A stretch of 64,000 bases of DNA. Source: Pelomonas sp047654805. GTDB lineage: Bacteria > Pseudomonadota > Gammaproteobacteria > Burkholderiales > Burkholderiaceae_C. The notes under the pieces were generated by a model. It saw only the letters and a list, made by a program, of their open reading frames with translations. It made no database searches and was not told the DNA's origin. Both the position numbers and the translations under genes were made by a program. Every line of letters begins with the position of its first letter. Within the stretch, counting starts at the first letter, position 1. The stretch spans positions 930,001 through 994,000 of the forward strand of contig NZ_JASGIV010000001.1 of assembly GCF_047654805.1 (NCBI RefSeq), read 5' to 3'. Shown piece by piece: positions 6,908-16,225 of the stretch.

Positions 6908-8622
6908 AGATCTCCCGCCGCGCCTATGCCGAAATGCTCGGTCCTACCGTGGGCGACAAGCTGCGCCTGGCCGACACCGCTCTCGTCATCGAGGTCGAAC
7001 AGGACCTGACGCTGCGTTCGGGTGGCTACGGGGAGGAGGTCAAGTTCGGCGGTGGCAAGACCGTGCGCGACGGCATGGGTCAAAGCCAGCGGCCCAATGG
7101 TCCTTCCCCTGGTGACGCCGTCGACACGGTCATCACGAATGCCGTCATCCTCGACCACTGGGGCATCGTCAAGGCCGACATCGGTTTGCGGGGCTGCCGC
7201 ATTGCGGCCATCGGCAAGGCCGGCAACCCCGACGTGCAGCCCGGCGTGGACATCGTCATCGGCCCCGGCACGGAGATCATTGCGGGTGAGGGCTTCATCG
7301 TGACGCCCGGCGCCATCGACACCCACATCCACTTCATCTGCCCTCAGCAGATCGAAGAGGCGCTGATGAGCGGCGTGACGACGATGATCGGCGGGGGCAC
7401 TGGCCCCGCCACCGGCACGCTGGCCACCACCTGCACCCCTGGCCCAAGCCACATCGCGACCATGCTGAAGGCCGCAGAGGCCTTTCCGATGAACCTGGGC
7501 TTCCTTGGCAAGGGCAACGCGAGCCGTCCCGAAGGCCTGATGCAGCAGATCGACGCTGGCGCCATCGGCCTGAAGCTGCACGAAGACTGGGGCACCACGC
7601 CCGCAGCCATCGACAACTGCCTCGGTGTTGCCGAACTGACCGACACCCAGGTCGCCATCCACACCGATACGCTGAACGAGAGCGGCTTCGTCGAGGACAC
7701 CATCGCGGCGTTCAAGGGCCGCACCATCCACAGCTTCCATACCGAAGGCGCTGGCGGCGGCCATGCGCCGGACATCATGAAGGTTGTGGGCGAGGCCAAC
7801 GTGCTGCCCAGTTCCACGAACCCGACGCGGCCGTTCACCGTCAACACGCTTGACGAGCATCTCGACATGCTGATGGTCTGTCATCACCTGGATGCGGGCA
7901 TCGCCGAGGACCTGGCGTTCGCCGAGAGCCGTATCCGCCGCGAGACCATCGCGGCCGAGGACATCCTGCACGACCTCGGTGCCATCAGCATGTTCTCCTC
8001 CGATTCGCAGGCCATGGGCCGCGTCGGCGAGGTGAGCCTGCGTTGCTGGCAGACCGCGCACAAGATGAAGGTGCAGCGCGGTGCCTTGCCCGGTGATGGC
8101 GCCGGCAATGACAACGCCCGTGTGAAACGCTACCTTGCCAAGCTCGCCATCAACCCAGCTCTGGCACATGGCATCAGCCACGAGGTGGGCAGCATCGAGA
8201 TCGGCAAGTGGGCAGATCTCGTGCTGTGGAAGCCTGCCTTCTTCGGCGTCAAGCCGTCGTTGATCCTGAAGGGGGGCTTCATCGCCGCCGCCGCGATGGG
8301 TGATGCAAACGCATCTATCCCCACGCCGCAGCCGGTGCACTACCGACCGATGTTCGGCAGCTTTGGCGGGGCGCTGTCGCAGGGCTCGCTGACCTTCGTC
8401 AGCCAGGCGGGCCAGGCCAGCGTCGAGAAGCTGGGCTTGGGCAAGACACTGGTGCCGGTGAAGGGCTGCCGGTCGGTCAAGAAGGCGGACATGGTGCTGA
8501 ACAACTACCTGCCGACCATGGAGATCGACGCACAGACCTACGAGGTGAGGGCGGACGGCGTGCTGTTGACCTGCGAGCCGGCGAAGGAGTTGCCGATGGC
8601 GCAGCGGTACTTCTTGTTCTGA
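6904..8622 (+). CDS. ureC: Urease alpha (catalytic) subunit
   Basis: 572-residue amidohydrolase that hydrolyses urea to ammonia and carbamate. Nickel ligands are visible: DTHIHF, the carbamylated lysine in GAIGLKLHEDWG, later histidines in QVAIHTDTLNESG and SFHTEGAGGGHAPD, the catalytic flap CHHLD and the ligand aspartate in SSDSQAMGR. Full length and intact. It is the last gene of this block; ureE, ureF, ureG and ureD lie about 20 kb downstream instead of following directly. Confidence 0.98.
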   Translation: MKISRRAYAEMLGPTVGDKLRLADTALVIEVEQDLTLRSGGYGEEVKFGGGKTVRDGMGQSQRPNGPSPGDAVDTVITNAVILDHWGIVKADIGLRGCRIAAIGKAGNPDVQPGVDIVIGPGTEIIAGEGFIVTPGAIDTHIHFICPQQIEEALMSGVTTMIGGGTGPATGTLATTCTPGPSHIATMLKAAEAFPMNLGFLGKGNASRPEGLMQQIDAGAIGLKLHEDWGTTPAAIDNCLGVAELTDTQVAIHTDTLNESGFVEDTIAAFKGRTIHSFHTEGAGGGHAPDIMKVVGEANVLPSSTNPTRPFTVNTLDEHLDMLMVCHHLDAGIAEDLAFAESRIRRETIAAEDILHDLGAISMFSSDSQAMGRVGEVSLRCWQTAHKMKVQRGALPGDGAGNDNARVKRYLAKLAINPALAHGISHEVGSIEIGKWADLVLWKPAFFGVKPSLILKGGFIAAAAMGDANASIPTPQPVHYRPMFGSFGGALSQGSLTFVSQAGQASVEKLGLGKTLVPVKGCRSVKKADMVLNNYLPTMEIDAQTYEVRADGVLLTCEPAKELPMAQRYFLF

Positions 8623-8989
8623 TGATTTGTTTTGGCTGAAGGGCTGTGATTCGGCGGATTCCGCCCTGCATCAGTCGCTGGTCGGAACGGTGGACTTTCG
8701 AGGTCCTGCTGCCGTGGCCTTCCTGAGACGGTTCATGCAGCTCCAATGATGGCTTCGCTTCCGCTCGGACTCACGGTCACGACCCACTGCGGACATTCGC
8801 TCGCGAGAGCGGCGGTCACAGACAGAAGCTTCAGCTGGTCTGATACTTATGCAGCGGGATCCACCACAGACGAGGCAGCGGCGCGCCGCGCCAGTTCCTG
8901 ACTGAGCTCCTTGTGCTCGATCACTGCTGCCCGACTGTGGTAATCACGCCCATTCTCCCGGCCTCGGATTAGTGGTCGTCTACGTGGCC
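8623..8989. other. Intergenic gap, no recognised gene
   Basis: 367 bases between ureC and a convergent small gene. No convincing start-plus-domain frame was found. A short dyad GGCGGA-T-TCCGCC lies near 8654-8666. On the minus strand a fragment reading about 37 codons ends in a stop near 8850 but has no start and no family I recognise; it may be a gene remnant. This is the left border of the stretch that separates the two urease blocks. Confidence 0.4.
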
Positions 8990-9439
8990 CTACTTCCCCT
9001 CGAGGGCCCTTCGTTGCGCGGCGATCGAAGTCTCGTTGACAAGAATGTTGTGAGCCGCGGCGAACTTCCAGCCGGACTCTTCATGCGCCAGAACGTACAG
9101 TTTTGTGCCGTCACTCTCGCCCGGTACAGGGACTCTGTTCGCAGTCACCGCACGTGTCCGAACGTTGCCCACGGCGACGTTCTCGCCCAGAAACTGCAAA
9201 TGCTCCAGCTCATAGGTCGCAAAGCTGTCGGGCGGTGTGGCGGCCAGGCCCTGACGTGTGAACGTTGCGATCTCGTCCAATCCGGTCAGCCTGCGCCCGA
9301 AGGGATTGGTCCAGACAGCATCGGGTCGGAAGAGACTCAAGAATGTATCGGCATCGCGGTTCCACATCGCTGTCTCGACCGTTTCCACAAAGCGAAGCAC
9401 AGCTGCACGTTGTTCGGTTCGATTCAAGTGTTGCTCCAA
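8990..9439 (-). CDS. SnoaL-like / SgcJ-type nuclear transport factor 2 fold protein
   Basis: About 149 residues if translated from TTG at 9439. VLRFVETVETAMWNRDADTFLSLF followed by DAVWTNPFGRRLTG is typical of SgcJ/DUF4440 small cone-shaped proteins, and a C-terminal AAHNILVNE strand completes the fold. These proteins bind small hydrophobic ligands or act as isomerases; no substrate can be inferred. The start is uncertain: no ATG exists upstream of the fold, candidates being TTG at 9439, a later TTG or GTG, or a much longer reading from TTG at 9619 with an unconvincing Arg-rich N-terminus. It stands alone. Confidence 0.6.
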   Translation of the reverse strand: MEQHLNRTEQRAAVLRFVETVETAMWNRDADTFLSLFRPDAVWTNPFGRRLTGLDEIATFTRQGLAATPPDSFATYELEHLQFLGENVAVGNVRTRAVTANRVPVPGESDGTKLYVLAHEESGWKFAAAHNILVNETSIAAQRRALEGK

Positions 9440-9653
9440 TCTCGAAAGATCAACTGCGCTCCGGGGTGGCGCAGCGTTGTGGTTGCGGGCCGCCTTGGCT
9501 GAGCCCGAGACGGATGCACGACTGGTAGCGGCGTCACCGCGTTCGGACAGGGGACGATAGGCGCAACTTCGTCGCCATCGTGCACTCGTCCGCACTGGAC
9601 AACGCCCGCTGCGGCTCAACGAAGCGCACGCGCGTCACAGGACCATGGCACGT

Positions 9654-10976
9654 TCATACGCTGTGCTGTCGCGAACCGGGGCGCGCGCGATCGGCCCCGG
9701 TTGCGGGAGGCCCTATGCGCCTGCTTGCCGCGGGGCGGTGATGAGCGTGCTGCGATACGGCTTCGGTGGCCCGCGGAACTTGCATGGCGGCCACGGGCCT
9801 GGGCAACAACCACACCGCGGCCACGATGCCCGTCCCCGCCAACGCGGCCACGCCGGCAGCCAGCGCGGACCAGCCCCCCGCGGCGGCGAGCGCAGCGCCA
9901 GCCGCCGGACCGGCAACCAAGCCGAGGCTGTTGCCTTGCATCATCATCCCGAGCGTGAGGCCTAGGGTTGACGCATGCGGTGCCTGCGCCGGCACCTCGG
10001 CGAAGAGCGCCGATGGCACGAGGCCGGACACCGTGGCGAACGCGACGACGAGCCCGTAACGCGGCCAGGCGCCGAGCGATTCCATGGCCACCGAAAGCGC
10101 GAGCAGAGCGCACACGCCGAGCGCTCCCGCCACCAGTGAGGCGGGCCGCAAGCCTCGCGCGAGCAGGGCGCCGCCCGCCAGGTTGCCGGCGCCACCGCTC
10201 GCGATGGCGAGCGCGGTCAGCATGTTGGCCTGCGCCGGCGTAGCGGCCAAGCCGCCGTCCAGCACGACCGGCAACAGTCCGAACAAGGCAAACCACGAGC
10301 CCGCGTACAGCATGAACAACAACAGCAGTGCGAGCGGGCCGCGCGCGAGCAATGTGCGATGCAACGGCAGGGCACTGCCTCGTGAGGGCGGGCGCTGGGT
10401 CCCTTCGCGCGGTGCGCGCCATGCGGCCAGTGCTGCATAGCCCAATGCGAGCCCGCTGCCCACCCACCACAGCGCCCTCCAGCCCGCGGCCAGCAGCCAC
10501 GGCGAGGCGAGCAGCATGAGCGCCATGCCGGCGGGCATGAAGGTGCTCCAGGCCGCCATCGGTCCTGCGGCGCGCGAGGCAGGAACGACACGCGCGATCA
10601 ACGCGGGCGCGGCCACGATCACGGCGAGGAATCCGACGCCTTCGACCAGCCGGCTCGCGATCAGCACTGTCGCATCCTGAGCCGCGGCGCCGACAGCCGA
10701 TGCCGCGCCCTGCAATGCGAGACCGGCCACCAGTGCGCGACGTGCGCCCAGCCTGTCGGTCGCCGTGCCGATGGCAATGCCGAACAATGCGCCGACGACG
10801 CCGAAGGCGGAGAGCAGCAAGGCTGCCCGCTCCAGCGGCAGGTCGAACGCGGCCTGCGCCGCCTGCATTGCCGCCGGCGCTTTGCCGAGTTGCATGGCGG
10901 AGACGAGTCCGGCTCCGACCAGCAGGAGGGTCATGGGCCAGGGCGATGCGCGGGTCGCGGCGTGCGGGGCGTTCAT
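9654..10976 (-). CDS. Major facilitator superfamily transporter
   Basis: 440-residue membrane protein with about twelve hydrophobic segments and the loop motif GTATDRLGARRALV between TM2 and TM3 (MFS motif A). CynX/YcaD-like drug or metabolite exporters have this look, but the substrate is unknown. ATG at 10976 overlaps the wrbA stop by 4 nt (ATGA), so it is coupled to wrbA. A LysR regulator is divergently transcribed just upstream of wrbA and probably controls both. The last 35 residues are Arg/His/Pro-rich and probably cytoplasmic. About 215 bases between its stop and the SnoaL-like gene hold nothing recognisable. Confidence 0.85.
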   Translation of the reverse strand: MNAPHAATRASPWPMTLLLVGAGLVSAMQLGKAPAAMQAAQAAFDLPLERAALLLSAFGVVGALFGIAIGTATDRLGARRALVAGLALQGAASAVGAAAQDATVLIASRLVEGVGFLAVIVAAPALIARVVPASRAAGPMAAWSTFMPAGMALMLLASPWLLAAGWRALWWVGSGLALGYAALAAWRAPREGTQRPPSRGSALPLHRTLLARGPLALLLLFMLYAGSWFALFGLLPVVLDGGLAATPAQANMLTALAIASGGAGNLAGGALLARGLRPASLVAGALGVCALLALSVAMESLGAWPRYGLVVAFATVSGLVPSALFAEVPAQAPHASTLGLTLGMMMQGNSLGLVAGPAAGAALAAAGGWSALAAGVAALAGTGIVAAVWLLPRPVAAMQVPRATEAVSQHAHHRPAASRRIGPPATGADRARPGSRQHSV

Positions 10977-11611
10977 GCCGCCTCCCGGGCCTGCCGCCCG
11001 AGCAACAAGTCGCGCGCCACGCACGCCACATGAGCGCCCTGGAAGCGCGCGCCCGCCAACTCGTTCGCGCTGGGTTGCCTATCGCCGCCTTGCCCATCGT
11101 CGGCAATGGTCGACGCTCCATAGGGACTGCCGCCCGTCACCTCGTCCATGCGGTTCTGCCCCTTGAAGCTGTAAGGCAGCCCGACGACGAGCATGCCCAG
11201 GTGCAGCAGCGGCACATGGCTCGTGAGCAGCGTGGCCTCCTGCCCGCCGTGCTGCGAGCCCGTGGAGGTGAACACGCTGCCCACCTTGCCGACCAGCGCA
11301 TCCCGCGCCCACAGCCCGCCCGCCTGGTCGATGAAGTTCTTCATCTGCGCTGCCATCGTGCCGAAGCGCGTGGGCGTGCCGAAGATGATGGCGTCGTACT
11401 CCGTAAGCTCGTCGACGCGTGCAACGGGCGCGGGTTGCACCAGCTTGTAGCCCGCCCGCTCGGCCACCGGCGGCGGCACCAGCTCGGGCACGCGCTTGAG
11501 CCGCGCCTCTGCCCCAGCCTCTTCGGCGCCGTCGCGCACCGCGCGCGCCAGGGCTTCCACGTGCCCGTACGAAGAGTAGTACAGCACCAGCACACGGGGT
11601 CGGATCGTCAT
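10973..11611 (-). CDS. wrbA: NAD(P)H:quinone oxidoreductase, WrbA family
   Basis: 212-residue flavodoxin-like FMN protein that reduces quinones by two electrons and avoids semiquinone. VLVLYYSSYGHVEALA is the FMN phosphate loop, FGTPTRFGTMAAQMKNF and STGSQHGGQEAT are the WrbA hallmark segments. Start ATG at 11611 has a GGAGG site 6-7 nt upstream on the minus strand. First gene of a wrbA-MFS operon, divergent from a LysR gene with 100 bases between them. Confidence 0.95.
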   Translation of the reverse strand: MTIRPRVLVLYYSSYGHVEALARAVRDGAEEAGAEARLKRVPELVPPPVAERAGYKLVQPAPVARVDELTEYDAIIFGTPTRFGTMAAQMKNFIDQAGGLWARDALVGKVGSVFTSTGSQHGGQEATLLTSHVPLLHLGMLVVGLPYSFKGQNRMDEVTGGSPYGASTIADDGQGGDRQPSANELAGARFQGAHVACVARDLLLGRQAREAA

Positions 11612-11711
11612 GTGGCTTCCTCCATGCAAGTTTGACGGGCGCACTTTGAGCCCTGGATCCGATCGACGGAAGCCGCATAATTTCGAACCAAACGATCGAT
11701 GGAGTGGATCA

Positions 11712-12635
11712 ATGATCGACACCTTGACCCTAGGCCAGTTGCGCACCTTCGTTGCCATCGCTGAAGCCGGCGGCTTCCGTGCAGGGGCGGCGCGGCTTCG
11801 GCGTGCGCAATCGGCGGTGAGCCATGCCGTGGCCAGCCTGGAGGCCGAGCTCGAACTCTCGCTGTTCGACCGCAGCGGGCGGCGCCCGATGCTCACGCCG
11901 GCCGGAATCGCATTGCTGGAAGACGCGCGCGCCGTCTTGCTCAAGGTCGACACGATGCGAGCACGCGCGCAAGGCGTCGGCATGGGGCTAGAGCTCGAGC
12001 TGCCCGTCGCCGTCGATACGTTGTTTCCGTTGCCGCTCTTCGGCGAGGCCTTGCTCGCAGTGCACCACCGCTATCCCAGTGTGCGCCCGCACTTGCAGGT
12101 TGCGCCCCTGGGGGGGCCGATCGTGGCCTTGCTGGACGGCCGCTGCGCATTGGCGGTGACGGTCGGCGACGACCTGAACGATGCCCGGTTGACCAAGGAA
12201 CCGCTGGGCACCGTCGCCGTCGTGCCCGTCGTTGCTGCGAGCCATGCGCTCGCCGACCGCATTCGCCCGCGCGCACGCGTTCAGCTGGAAGACGTCACCG
12301 AGCACCTGCAGATCGTGCTGAGCGACCCGACGCCGATGTCGACAGGACGCGACTTCAACGTGCTATCGCCGCAGACCTGTCGCGTCAGCACGCAGGAGGC
12401 CAAGCTGGCCCTCATCGAGGCCGGCCTCGGCTGGGGCCGGCTGCCGCTGTGGACGGTGAAGAAGGCACTCGACGACGGGCGGCTCGTGAAGCTTCCTTCG
12501 CGCAGCCTTGGACCGGCGGCCGAGTCGCGCGAGCAGGCATACGTGGTGCACCGGCGCGACCGGGCGCGCGGTCCTGCGGCGACTGCGCTTCGCGACGAAC
12601 TGCTGGCTCGGCACGCAGCGGTTCGCGACGCTTGA
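11712..12635 (+). CDS. LysR-family transcriptional regulator
   Basis: 307 residues with an N-terminal winged HTH (LRTFVAIAEAGGFRAGAARL, SAVSHAVASLEAELELSLFDR) and a C-terminal ligand domain. ATG at 11712 follows GGAG at about 7 nt. Divergent from wrbA-MFS across 100 bp, the classic LysR layout, so these are its likely targets, with a quinone or electrophile as a possible inducer (inference). Confidence 0.92.
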   Translation: MIDTLTLGQLRTFVAIAEAGGFRAGAARLRRAQSAVSHAVASLEAELELSLFDRSGRRPMLTPAGIALLEDARAVLLKVDTMRARAQGVGMGLELELPVAVDTLFPLPLFGEALLAVHHRYPSVRPHLQVAPLGGPIVALLDGRCALAVTVGDDLNDARLTKEPLGTVAVVPVVAASHALADRIRPRARVQLEDVTEHLQIVLSDPTPMSTGRDFNVLSPQTCRVSTQEAKLALIEAGLGWGRLPLWTVKKALDDGRLVKLPSRSLGPAAESREQAYVVHRRDRARGPAATALRDELLARHAAVRDA

Positions 12636-13249
12636 GGTGCGGCCGCTTCCGTTCAAGCCTCGAACGGGACCTACGCGCATCGCCGCTTCATGCTTCCCAA
12701 GAGGCTTGCCGGTACGCTGCCACGGCGGCTCTGGTAGGCACATCCCGGGCTGGGCAACGGTGTGACCGCTTGAGTGGACGGATCCTGCTGGCGTCAACGA
12801 CTTGAAGATGCCGAAGAGAACAGCCGGCTGGGCAAGGCCGGGACAAGTCGCGCACCGCGCAAGGGCTCCTGTGCGCCGTTCCGGCATCCCGCTGTGGCCG
12901 TTCGTGATCGTCCGCTTCTGGCCGGGTCGAGCCGACGCGGCACTCAATTTCGCCGCCCTAAAGCTAACCTTCGCCGGCATGCCGCAGCGGAGTTTTCGCG
13001 GACGACGCGAATGACTGTTGATGGCCGGCTTCAGCCGCACATGTCGACCCGTTGAAGCCGATCGCCCGTGGCCATGGCCCGCCTGAAGGCAGTCGCTCGA
13101 CTTGCGCTCCCGATCTGCAGGAGCTCCTGGCGTTCATCGTCGTCAATGGCTTCATCGTGCCTGTTGCCATGGTGATTGCAGAGTCGGCGGATGATGGCGC
13201 CCTTCATAATCAAGACGCTCCCGCTGGATCAAGCTGCCTACTCTTCATC
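12636..13249. other. Intergenic gap, no recognised gene
   Basis: 614 bases between the LysR gene and the Gre-like gene. A hairpin CCGTTC-loop-GAACGG lies at 12649-12667 just after the LysR stop but has no T tract. Frames here are short, Arg/Ser/Pro-rich and without family resemblance. The stretch around 13010-13080 has repetitive GGCTTCAGCCG-type wording that may be remnants of intergenic repeats. I see no supported gene. Confidence 0.4.
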
Positions 13250-13732
13250 ATGGATAAATTCTTGCTTCGGCAGCAGGTGCTGGAACGCCTCGCCGACGAC
13301 TTGCGACAGGCCGAACAGGCAGCGCGGACGGCCCATGAAACGGCGACTCACGAAGAGAACATCGCAGAAAACAAGTACGACACGTTGGGACTCGAAGCCG
13401 CCTACCTGGCCACCGGCCAGGCCCGGCGCGCCGACGCCATCCGGCAGGCGATGACGAGGTGGCGCCAGTTTCGCCCTGGCTCCTATGACGCCAGCAAAGG
13501 CATACAGATCGGCGCGCTGGTCTGCCTGGTCGATCCCGAGGACAAGCAGCAACAGTTCTTTCTCGGCCCGGATGGGGGCAGCATGAAGTTGACCAGTGGC
13601 GATCAGATCGTTCACGTCATCAGCGGCGACGCCCCGCTGGGTAGAGCCATGCTGGGCAAATTCGAGGGTGACGAGGTGTCGCTGCAGATCCCTCCAGGAC
13701 GACAGCTTTTTGAGGTGCTGGGGGTTCGTTAG
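13250..13732 (+). CDS. GreA/GreB-like transcription elongation factor-type protein
   Basis: 160 residues. The N-terminal half is a helical hairpin of Gre type (DDLRQAEQAARTAHETATHEENIAENKYD... then LEAAYLATGQARRADAIRQ), and the C-terminal half resembles the FKBP-like Gre domain (GALVCLVD, FFLGPDGG, DAPLGRAMLGKFEGDEV). Such proteins bind the RNA polymerase secondary channel. Acidic residues at the hairpin tip (HEEN) suggest possible cleavage stimulation. A divergent Gre homologue rather than the housekeeping GreA. Start ATG 13250 was chosen because the fold begins there; upstream residues in frame look non-coding. Confidence 0.8.
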   Translation: MDKFLLRQQVLERLADDLRQAEQAARTAHETATHEENIAENKYDTLGLEAAYLATGQARRADAIRQAMTRWRQFRPGSYDASKGIQIGALVCLVDPEDKQQQFFLGPDGGSMKLTSGDQIVHVISGDAPLGRAMLGKFEGDEVSLQIPPGRQLFEVLGVR

Positions 13733-13789
13733 CCCGCAAGCAAGTTCACACCGACTCGACTTGATCGTGCAACCGCACGGCCCTTGCCC

Positions 13790-14479
13790 ATGCACGCTCC
13801 GACGCTGACTTCGCACGCACCTCTGCCTCCGCCAGGCGCGCATTTGCCGCTGCTCTACACCTTTCGCCGCTGTCCCTACGCGATGCGCGCACGCATGGCG
13901 CTGCTGCAAGCCGGGCGGGCCTTCGAAGCGGTGGAGGTGAGCTTGCGCGACAAGCCGGCAAGCTTGCTGGCCTTGTCTCCCAAGGCTACGGTGCCGGTAC
14001 TGCAGTTGCCCGATGGCAGCGTGATCGAGGAGAGCTGGGACATCATGCGCTGGGCGCTGGCAGCGCCCGATGCGCAGGACTGGTGGACGCGAGCACAGTC
14101 TCCGGAGAACCTCGACCTCATGCAGCGAAACGACGGTGACTTCAAGCATCACCTGGACCGCTGGAAGTACCCCCAGCGCTACGCGAGGGGGGACCTCGCG
14201 CCAGAAGCACACCGTGACAGGGCACTGGACGTGCTTCTGCGACCGCTGGAGGTGCGGCTGCACGGCGCGCCCTGTCTTGGCGGATCTACGCCATGCGCCA
14301 CCGACTTGGCCGTGTTGCCGTTCGTCCGCCAGTTCGCCGCGGTGGAGCCGGCATGGTTTGCAACGCTGGAGCTGCCATCGCTCCGTTCATGGCTGAGCGG
14401 CTGGCTCGTCAACCCGCTGTTCGTCGCGTGCATGTACCAGTTGCCCGCGGAAGGTGCGAATCGATTTCCGCCGCTCTAG
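13790..14479 (+). CDS. Glutathione S-transferase family protein
   Basis: 229 residues. The N-terminal thioredoxin-like domain has TFRRCPYAMRARMALLQAG with a CPYA active-site cysteine and KATVPVLQLPDGSVIEES, the glutathione-contact cis-Pro and Glu-Ser loop. A helical C-terminal domain follows. The CPYA motif is closer to omega/YfcF-type GSTs or glutaredoxin-2-like enzymes than to classic Tyr/Ser GSTs. ATG at 13790 is preferred over TTG at 13784. Convergent with dacA. Confidence 0.88.
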   Translation: MHAPTLTSHAPLPPPGAHLPLLYTFRRCPYAMRARMALLQAGRAFEAVEVSLRDKPASLLALSPKATVPVLQLPDGSVIEESWDIMRWALAAPDAQDWWTRAQSPENLDLMQRNDGDFKHHLDRWKYPQRYARGDLAPEAHRDRALDVLLRPLEVRLHGAPCLGGSTPCATDLAVLPFVRQFAAVEPAWFATLELPSLRSWLSGWLVNPLFVACMYQLPAEGANRFPPL

Positions 14480-14546
14480 CTCTTGGCTGCCGGCAAAGGC
14501 CGCCAACGACCGCTTCGAGCAGCAGCGTTGAACCAGCCTCGTCCGG

Positions 14547-15803
14547 TCACTTCGAGAACCAGCCGACGACTCGCTGACGGAGGCGCTCGAAGAATCCGGC
14601 ACGTTCCACGTCTGCAAGCGCAATGATCGGGGCCTCGCCCAACGGCTTGCCGTTGGCGGTGGCGACGATCTTGCCGATCACGGCGCCCTTGGCTATTGGC
14701 GCCTCGAGGGAAGGATTCAGCGCGACGGAGGTCTGGACGGCGGCAGCCTGACCCTTTGGCACCACCAACCTCCAAGCCTGTGCCACGCCCGCATTGACCG
14801 TGGGTACCACGCCGTAGGTGACCTTGGCGCTTGCCAGCGTCGCGCCGGCCTGCGCAGGCGTGGCTTGCTCGAAGTTGGCGTAGCCCCAGTTGAACAGCAC
14901 GCGGGTCTGGTCCGCCCGGGCCTGCTTGCTGTCCGCGTTCATGATGACCGAGATCAGGCGCATGCCGTTGCGCTTGGCCGAGGCGGTCAGGCAGTAGCCG
15001 GCTTCTTCGGTGTGGCCGGTCTTGAGGCCATCGACCGTGGGGTCGGTGTACAGCAGCGCGTTGCGGTTGCCCTGCTTGATGCCGTTGTAGGTGAACTCGC
15101 GCTCCGCGTAGAGCGAGTAGTACTCGGCGCTGTTGCGAATGATGGCTGCCGCCAGCACGGCCAGGTCGCGAGCCGAGGCCTTGTTGTTGGGGTCGGGCAG
15201 CCCCGCCGCATTCGCGAACTGGGTCTTGGTCATGCCCAGCTTCTGGGCTTCGGCGTTCATCATCGCCACGAAGCCGGACTCCGAGCCCCCGATGTGTTCG
15301 GCCAAGGCCTTGGAGGCGTCGTTGCCGCTGGCGATAACCACGCCGCGCAGCATGTCCATCAGGGATGCCTGCGCGTTGAGGGGCACGAACATGCAACTGT
15401 CGCCCGCCTTGCCGCCGCGGCACCAGGCACTGAGGCTCATGGTGACTTGGTCGGTGGGCTTGAGCTTGCCGCTCTTGAGGCCCTGCTCCACCAGGTAGCT
15501 GGTCATCATCTTGGTGAGCGATGCAGGCGGCAGCGGCTCATCGGGGTTCGAGGAGGCCAGCACCTGTCCGGTGTCGAAGTCCATCACCACCCAGGCTTTG
15601 TTGGCGAGCACCGGCACCAACCGCCCGTTGGCGTCGGTGGTCATGGCAGGTTCGGCCGCTGCGGCAGCCTTGTTCTTTTGCTTTTGCACCGCAGCGCGTT
15701 GCTTGGCATGCTGAGCGCTGTGGGCCGTTGTGGGCGCCGCGACGAGGAGCGCGCTGGCAATAACGACGGGAAGCAGAGATGCGGAGGGGAGGCGGGAAAT
15801 CAT
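14547..15803 (-). CDS. dacA: D-alanyl-D-alanine carboxypeptidase (low-molecular-weight PBP, DacA type)
   Basis: 418-residue exported serine peptidase that trims the terminal D-Ala of peptidoglycan pentapeptides. A signal peptide covers about residues 1-30, followed by a Lys/Ala-rich linker. The active-site triad is present: SLTK (about residues 95-98), SGND (SxN) and KTG in DGLKTGHTEEAGY. A PBP5-type beta domain and an amphipathic C-terminal anchor (FFERLRQRVVGWFSK) end the protein. The linker makes it slightly longer than E. coli PBP5. Single gene; ATG at 15803 gives the signal peptide. Confidence 0.95.
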   Translation of the reverse strand: MISRLPSASLLPVVIASALLVAAPTTAHSAQHAKQRAAVQKQKNKAAAAAEPAMTTDANGRLVPVLANKAWVVMDFDTGQVLASSNPDEPLPPASLTKMMTSYLVEQGLKSGKLKPTDQVTMSLSAWCRGGKAGDSCMFVPLNAQASLMDMLRGVVIASGNDASKALAEHIGGSESGFVAMMNAEAQKLGMTKTQFANAAGLPDPNNKASARDLAVLAAAIIRNSAEYYSLYAEREFTYNGIKQGNRNALLYTDPTVDGLKTGHTEEAGYCLTASAKRNGMRLISVIMNADSKQARADQTRVLFNWGYANFEQATPAQAGATLASAKVTYGVVPTVNAGVAQAWRLVVPKGQAAAVQTSVALNPSLEAPIAKGAVIGKIVATANGKPLGEAPIIALADVERAGFFERLRQRVVGWFSK

Positions 15804-16225
15804 GGACAGGTGCGAATTCAAGAGGGCAACAGCAGGCCACATGTTAGGCGTCGACCGCTGCGACAGGGTGTAACCGCGCCCGGTCGGGTATCGAGTCACG
15901 TCGCGTGAGCATCTCAATGGTCACCGCCCGGTATCCCATCGGCGCGGTTGCTTGAGGCTGCTCCCAGGCGGTGGGCGACTGCCATCCGGCCTGCCGCGCA
16001 CGACAGACAGCGACCTGCATGGAACCGGAAGCAGCCATCCCTGATGGCAGCTTTGCCGGGGACTGCGGCCTTTTGGCGCCAGCAGGGCGAGTGCCCTTTG
16101 TCGACGAAAGAAGGTGTTCGACCACTTGTACCGGCGCCGCTCCCTTCCTGGGCTTCGAATCCTCGCGCCATCGACTCGAAGAGACGTCAGCCCGTCGCAC
16201 AGACGCCCCGAGGGCCGCGATGCCC
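15804..16225. other. Intergenic gap with one inverted repeat
   Basis: 422 bases between the second LysR gene and dacA, both on the minus strand. It must hold the dacA promoter, which I cannot pin down. No supported gene. It contains the imperfect dyad listed at 16025-16059. Confidence 0.45.
16025..16059. repeat. REP-like imperfect inverted repeat
   Basis: CCGGAAGCAGCCATC, a 3-base loop, then GATGGCAGCTTTGCCGG. Arms pair over about 14 positions with one mismatch and one bulge. A partly similar stretch (CCGGCAAAGGCCGCCA) lies at about 14498-14513 after the GST gene. The form is that of the short intergenic dyads scattered in Burkholderiales genomes; copy number cannot be judged here. Confidence 0.4.

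Noticed and set aside
3339..8622. A selenoprotein gene with in-frame TGA near tRNA-Sec
   Set aside because: No gene here continued recognisably past a TGA stop; every neighbour ends at a natural family end. The check was by eye, not systematic.
8850..9000. Minus-strand fragment resembling the C-terminus of a lost gene
   Set aside because: No start codon, short, and no family recognised; recorded only as part of the gap.
13052..13249. N-terminal extension of the Gre-like protein
   Set aside because: The extra residues lack Gre similarity; ATG 13250 begins the helical hairpin.
16140..16180. tRNA-like T-loop wording (GGCTTCGAATCC)
   Set aside because: No pairing acceptor or anticodon arm on either strand.
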